DNA of 64,000 nucleotides from QHXM01 sp032160165 (lineage in GTDB: Bacteria; Acidobacteriota; Blastocatellia; Pyrinomonadales; Pyrinomonadaceae): positions 1-64,000 of the forward strand of contig JAVHWA010000152.1 in assembly GCA_032160165.1 (NCBI GenBank), written 5' to 3'. The notes beneath the pieces are model-generated. The model saw only the letters and a program-made list of their open reading frames with translations, was not told the DNA's origin and did not search any database. This document shows, piece by piece, positions 61,381-64,000 of this stretch; within the stretch, counting starts at the first letter, position 1; every line of letters begins with the position of its first letter. Both the position numbers and the translations under genes were made by a program.

Positions 61381-63009
61381 TTAAGAACCCGTCCACGAGC
61401 GGTAAGCATCCAGCACACGCTGTGCGTTGTGCTTCCATGTATGCTTCGCAATGGCTTCGCGTCTCGCGGCCTCGCCCAATTGATCGCGTAGTTGTGATGA
61501 TTCCACCAATCGCAGGATGGCTTCGCTCAGTTCAGTTACGTTACCCGGCTCGACCAGCAACGCCGTCCGTCCATCTTCCAATACTTCGCCGATCTGACCC
61601 AGCCGACTGGCAACGATTCCCTTTCCCATCGCCATGTACTCGAAGAGTTTTGTCGGGGAGCCAAAGAATTCACTTCCGTCTTCGAGCGGAACGTGGGGAG
61701 AGACGAGCAGGTCGCATGCATCAAGTAGAGCGGGTACTCGCTGGTGCTCGACTGCGCCAGTCAGTATCACACGGTCCTCCATGCCTGCCTCTCGCAGGAT
61801 CTGTTCGACCTCATTGCGCAACGCTCCGCTTCCCACCAGCAGAAAGCGCACTCTCGCTTCCTTTGGCACGAGCTTGATTGCTTCGGCGAGCGCGAGCACG
61901 CCGTGCCATGGGCCAAACGTGCCGATAAAGCCGACCAGCGTTTCGCCCGTTTCCAGTTCAAGCTCTTTTCGTACCTTGTCTCCTCCGATGCCCGGACGAA
62001 AGCGCTCGACATCTACACCGTTGGGATTGACGATAATCTTATGCTCATCGACGCCCACGCGCAGAAGGTTCCGGCGCTCGACGTCAGAAACCACGAAGAT
62101 GCGGGCCGCGGCCGCCAGGTTCAAGTGTTCATAGCGTTCGAGCAGGGCCAGGCTTCCTACGCGGTCCCAGTAGCGGCCCACCCACACCTCAGAACCGTTG
62201 TACTCGAGAAACATCGGTCGGCCCGTCTTCAGACTCGCCTTAACTCCTGCCCATGTGAATCGACTGTATCGCTGGTAAATAAAGTCCGGCGGATCCCGCT
62301 CGATTTCACTCGTGGCTTCATCCGCGAAAAGAAGATTGTTATAGACGTCAAACGCCGCGCGGGTCGAGCCGATGGGCTTCGGCCAAACGATTTTCACCTG
62401 AGTCCTGTTTTCATCAAGACCGGCGATGCTGTCGTTGCTAACGAGCGAGATCATCGCGCCAAGCTCTGAAACCGCTTCGACGAAACCATTGATATGGCTG
62501 GCCGCACCGCCAAGCTGCGTGCCGGGTCCGGGCGTGGCGCGCACATACGTGATCGTAGTCATGTCACTTGCAGCGCGTTTCGTCGTCCCCGGTGCGCGCC
62601 TTCTGACAGCGACCTCCAATCGTCGAAGCTGGGTGGCTGCGCGAGTCAGAGCGGCTGCGCTGATGGCAGCCTCTCGGGCAAGACGCGTGGGCGAAGCCAG
62701 TAAGCTGCGCGACCTGCCCTCTTCGCGCCAACCTCCGTGAGCATCGAGAAGGACAGTCCGACGTGCCCCTGCCAGCGCGCCGAATAGAAGAAAGGCGTTT
62801 TGTCCGCGTTGCCATGCCAGACGCTCGGTTGCCACCGCGAATACGTCGGGTCGAAGCGCGCGCAGTGAGTTCAAGCGGCTCGAGAGTCCTTTAGAGCTCT
62901 CGATCTCTCGCCGCGGGATCTCTTCGACAACAGCTTTCGGGTAGCGAGTGGCCAGCGCCTCGACTGCGGCGCGCGCCTCCCCGCTCAGCATCAACAACAC
63001 GACTTTCAT
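61381..63009 (-). CDS. Glycosyltransferase family 4
   Basis: 542 residues from the ATG at 63009, one base after the flippase stop. N-terminal domain is unusually long (about 180 residues) before TTITYVRATPGPGTQLGGAA, where the GT4 part begins. Donor-binding half: VGFIGTFGPWHGVLALAEAI, FLLVGSGALRNEVEQILREA, and SPTKLFEYMAMGKGIVASRL with the EX7E-type Glu. Coupled to the flippase, so it probably assembles an exported polysaccharide. Confidence 0.9.
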   Translation of the reverse strand: MKVVLLMLSGEARAAVEALATRYPKAVVEEIPRREIESSKGLSSRLNSLRALRPDVFAVATERLAWQRGQNAFLLFGALAGARRTVLLDAHGGWREEGRSRSLLASPTRLAREAAISAAALTRAATQLRRLEVAVRRRAPGTTKRAASDMTTITYVRATPGPGTQLGGAASHINGFVEAVSELGAMISLVSNDSIAGLDENRTQVKIVWPKPIGSTRAAFDVYNNLLFADEATSEIERDPPDFIYQRYSRFTWAGVKASLKTGRPMFLEYNGSEVWVGRYWDRVGSLALLERYEHLNLAAAARIFVVSDVERRNLLRVGVDEHKIIVNPNGVDVERFRPGIGGDKVRKELELETGETLVGFIGTFGPWHGVLALAEAIKLVPKEARVRFLLVGSGALRNEVEQILREAGMEDRVILTGAVEHQRVPALLDACDLLVSPHVPLEDGSEFFGSPTKLFEYMAMGKGIVASRLGQIGEVLEDGRTALLVEPGNVTELSEAILRLVESSQLRDQLGEAARREAIAKHTWKHNAQRVLDAYRSWTGS

Positions 63010-63010
63010 T

Positions 63011-64000
63011 CTAGTCTTTAGCTTTCCTCGCTCGCACCGCGCCGCGGCTTGCGGGTAACACTGTCGACAACGCACGCAGTTCCCCGCCGCGGATAAGCAA
63101 CATGCTTGATAGGGTGCTGCCGGTCCTCACACGAAAGTAGACCGCGACCAATGCAAAGATGAGTGTATAGGAGACGGTCGAAGCGAATGCCGCGCCCCGC
63201 GCGCCCAGCGAAGGAACCAGCCCAAAAGTCAGGCTGATGTTTACTACCAGCGTCAGAAGCCAGAACAAAGGGACCGCGATGGGCAAGCCGATCGCGTTGA
63301 GATACTGCACCAGCACGGATTCAATGCCAATCAGAAAGACCCCGGGAAGGAGAATCAACAGTTGGACCGTCACATCCCTAAACGCGTGACCATAGAGGAC
63401 CGGTAAGACGAAACTCATCGGCACGCTCACCACACAAACGAGGAACATGACGAAGGCTGTATGGCGAGAGACGCGGCAGGTCAGGTCGGTTCTGGAAGCG
63501 TCTTCAGCAGCAACGCGCGGAAAAAGCAGGGTAGCGATTACGCCTGGCAAAAGCATCAACATCATTGCCACCTGCGAAGCCACGCTATAGACGCCGGCCT
63601 CGCCTGCTCCGCGAAAATGATTCACCACCAGGAGGTCGATCCGGAATATCAGCAAGCCGGCCAGGGTCGCAATATGAAATTTTGCGCCGTAGCGGATCAT
63701 ACGTCCGAAGAGTGGCGCGTCGGGCCGCCATGGCCGACCATCTTTCATTTTCGCGCCGTAGGCTCCCACCAACGCGATGATAAGTAGGCCGACAGCGACG
63801 CTCGCTCCGGTATTCAAAGTAACGATCAACCATAAGCCCGCATTCAGTATGACCAGGGCGACAATAGCGTTGAGCAGGACGAAAGACTGGCCAACGAGAT
63901 CGAGAGTATTAAAACGCCCGACACGCCCGAGCGCCAGAAAGATGTTGAGTCCGATGAGCGTAATCAGTTGGAAAGGAATTGAGATGGCGGCAATCCCGAT
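63011..64000 (-). CDS. Polysaccharide flippase (Wzx/MATE-like), 5' end outside window
   Basis: The frame is open to the last base, so the start lies beyond the window. At least seven membrane segments are visible (LGLNIFLALG region, AIVALVILNAGLWLIVTLN, VAVGLLIIALVGAYG, MMLMLLPGVIATLLF, FVMFLVCVVSVPMSFVLPVL, LLILLPGVFLIGIESVLVQY, LFWLLTLVVNISLTFG). Pattern matches the polysaccharide biosynthesis exporter family that moves lipid-linked oligosaccharides outward. Directly followed by a coupled GT4 gene. Confidence 0.85.
   Translation of the reverse strand: MGIAAISIPFQLITLIGLNIFLALGRVGRFNTLDLVGQSFVLLNAIVALVILNAGLWLIVTLNTGASVAVGLLIIALVGAYGAKMKDGRPWRPDAPLFGRMIRYGAKFHIATLAGLLIFRIDLLVVNHFRGAGEAGVYSVASQVAMMLMLLPGVIATLLFPRVAAEDASRTDLTCRVSRHTAFVMFLVCVVSVPMSFVLPVLYGHAFRDVTVQLLILLPGVFLIGIESVLVQYLNAIGLPIAVPLFWLLTLVVNISLTFGLVPSLGARGAAFASTVSYTLIFALVAVYFRVRTGSTLSSMLLIRGGELRALSTVLPASRGAVRARKAKD

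Overview
The window looks like a chromosome segment of an Acidobacteriota bacterium, most likely class Blastocatellia. Evidence: a secreted von Willebrand factor A protein of the acidobacterial type (31344-32480); a giant surface protein combining beta-helix, Ig-like, Calx-beta and DUF4214 modules; a TPR-bearing Ser/Thr kinase; and intergenic regions full of short repeat arrays. Taxonomy is inferred from protein families only. No tRNA, rRNA, CRISPR array, intact transposase or prophage was seen.

Layout. 1-12170: 3' part of a >4000-residue surface protein with an embedded metzincin-like protease motif. 12411-18898 (mostly minus): Lon protease, a small heat shock protein, a CBS-pair protein, a secreted OB-like protein, a Rieske ferredoxin (plus strand), a 4Fe-4S ferredoxin and quinolinate synthase NadA. 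19462-23615: secreted beta-helix protein, fumarase, a decayed TIR-domain gene, a palindrome cluster, an orphan antitoxin and a rhodanese. 23853-29658: 2-oxoacid dehydrogenase complex (E3, E1 alpha, E1 beta, a DUF4242 protein, E2). 30105-36852: OmpA-like and VWFA proteins, lipB, a threonine dehydratase-like enzyme, lipA and a secreted cupin. LipB and LipA make the lipoyl cofactor that the E2 just upstream needs, so 24-36 kb is largely a lipoate and 2-oxoacid oxidation neighbourhood.

37005-47393: FAD oxidase and methyltransferase pair, zinc-type dehydrogenase, STT3-like membrane protein, response regulator, large hybrid histidine kinase and a histone H1-like lysine-rich protein. 47541-55538: putative lipoprotein, Ser/Thr kinase with TPRs, DUF1028/GNAT pair, and a three-gene membrane protein/SRPBCC/TIGR01777 operon. 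55606-64000: exopolysaccharide-type region with asparagine synthetase, two glycosyltransferases, a methyltransferase and a flippase running off the window, plus a zinc metallopeptidase and a 28-residue membrane peptide.

The most unusual feature is a set of about 14 intergenic arrays of degenerate 6-8 nt units, usually as two mirrored arms able to pair. Almost all begin within 0-10 nt of a stop codon, and the unit reads in the same orientation relative to the finished gene. Unit words such as GTCCAAA, GTGATAA, GCAGTTG and AACCACAGAG recur at distant loci. A second layer of palindromic REP-like elements includes a 57-bp family present twice. I do not recognise the arrays as a named element family.
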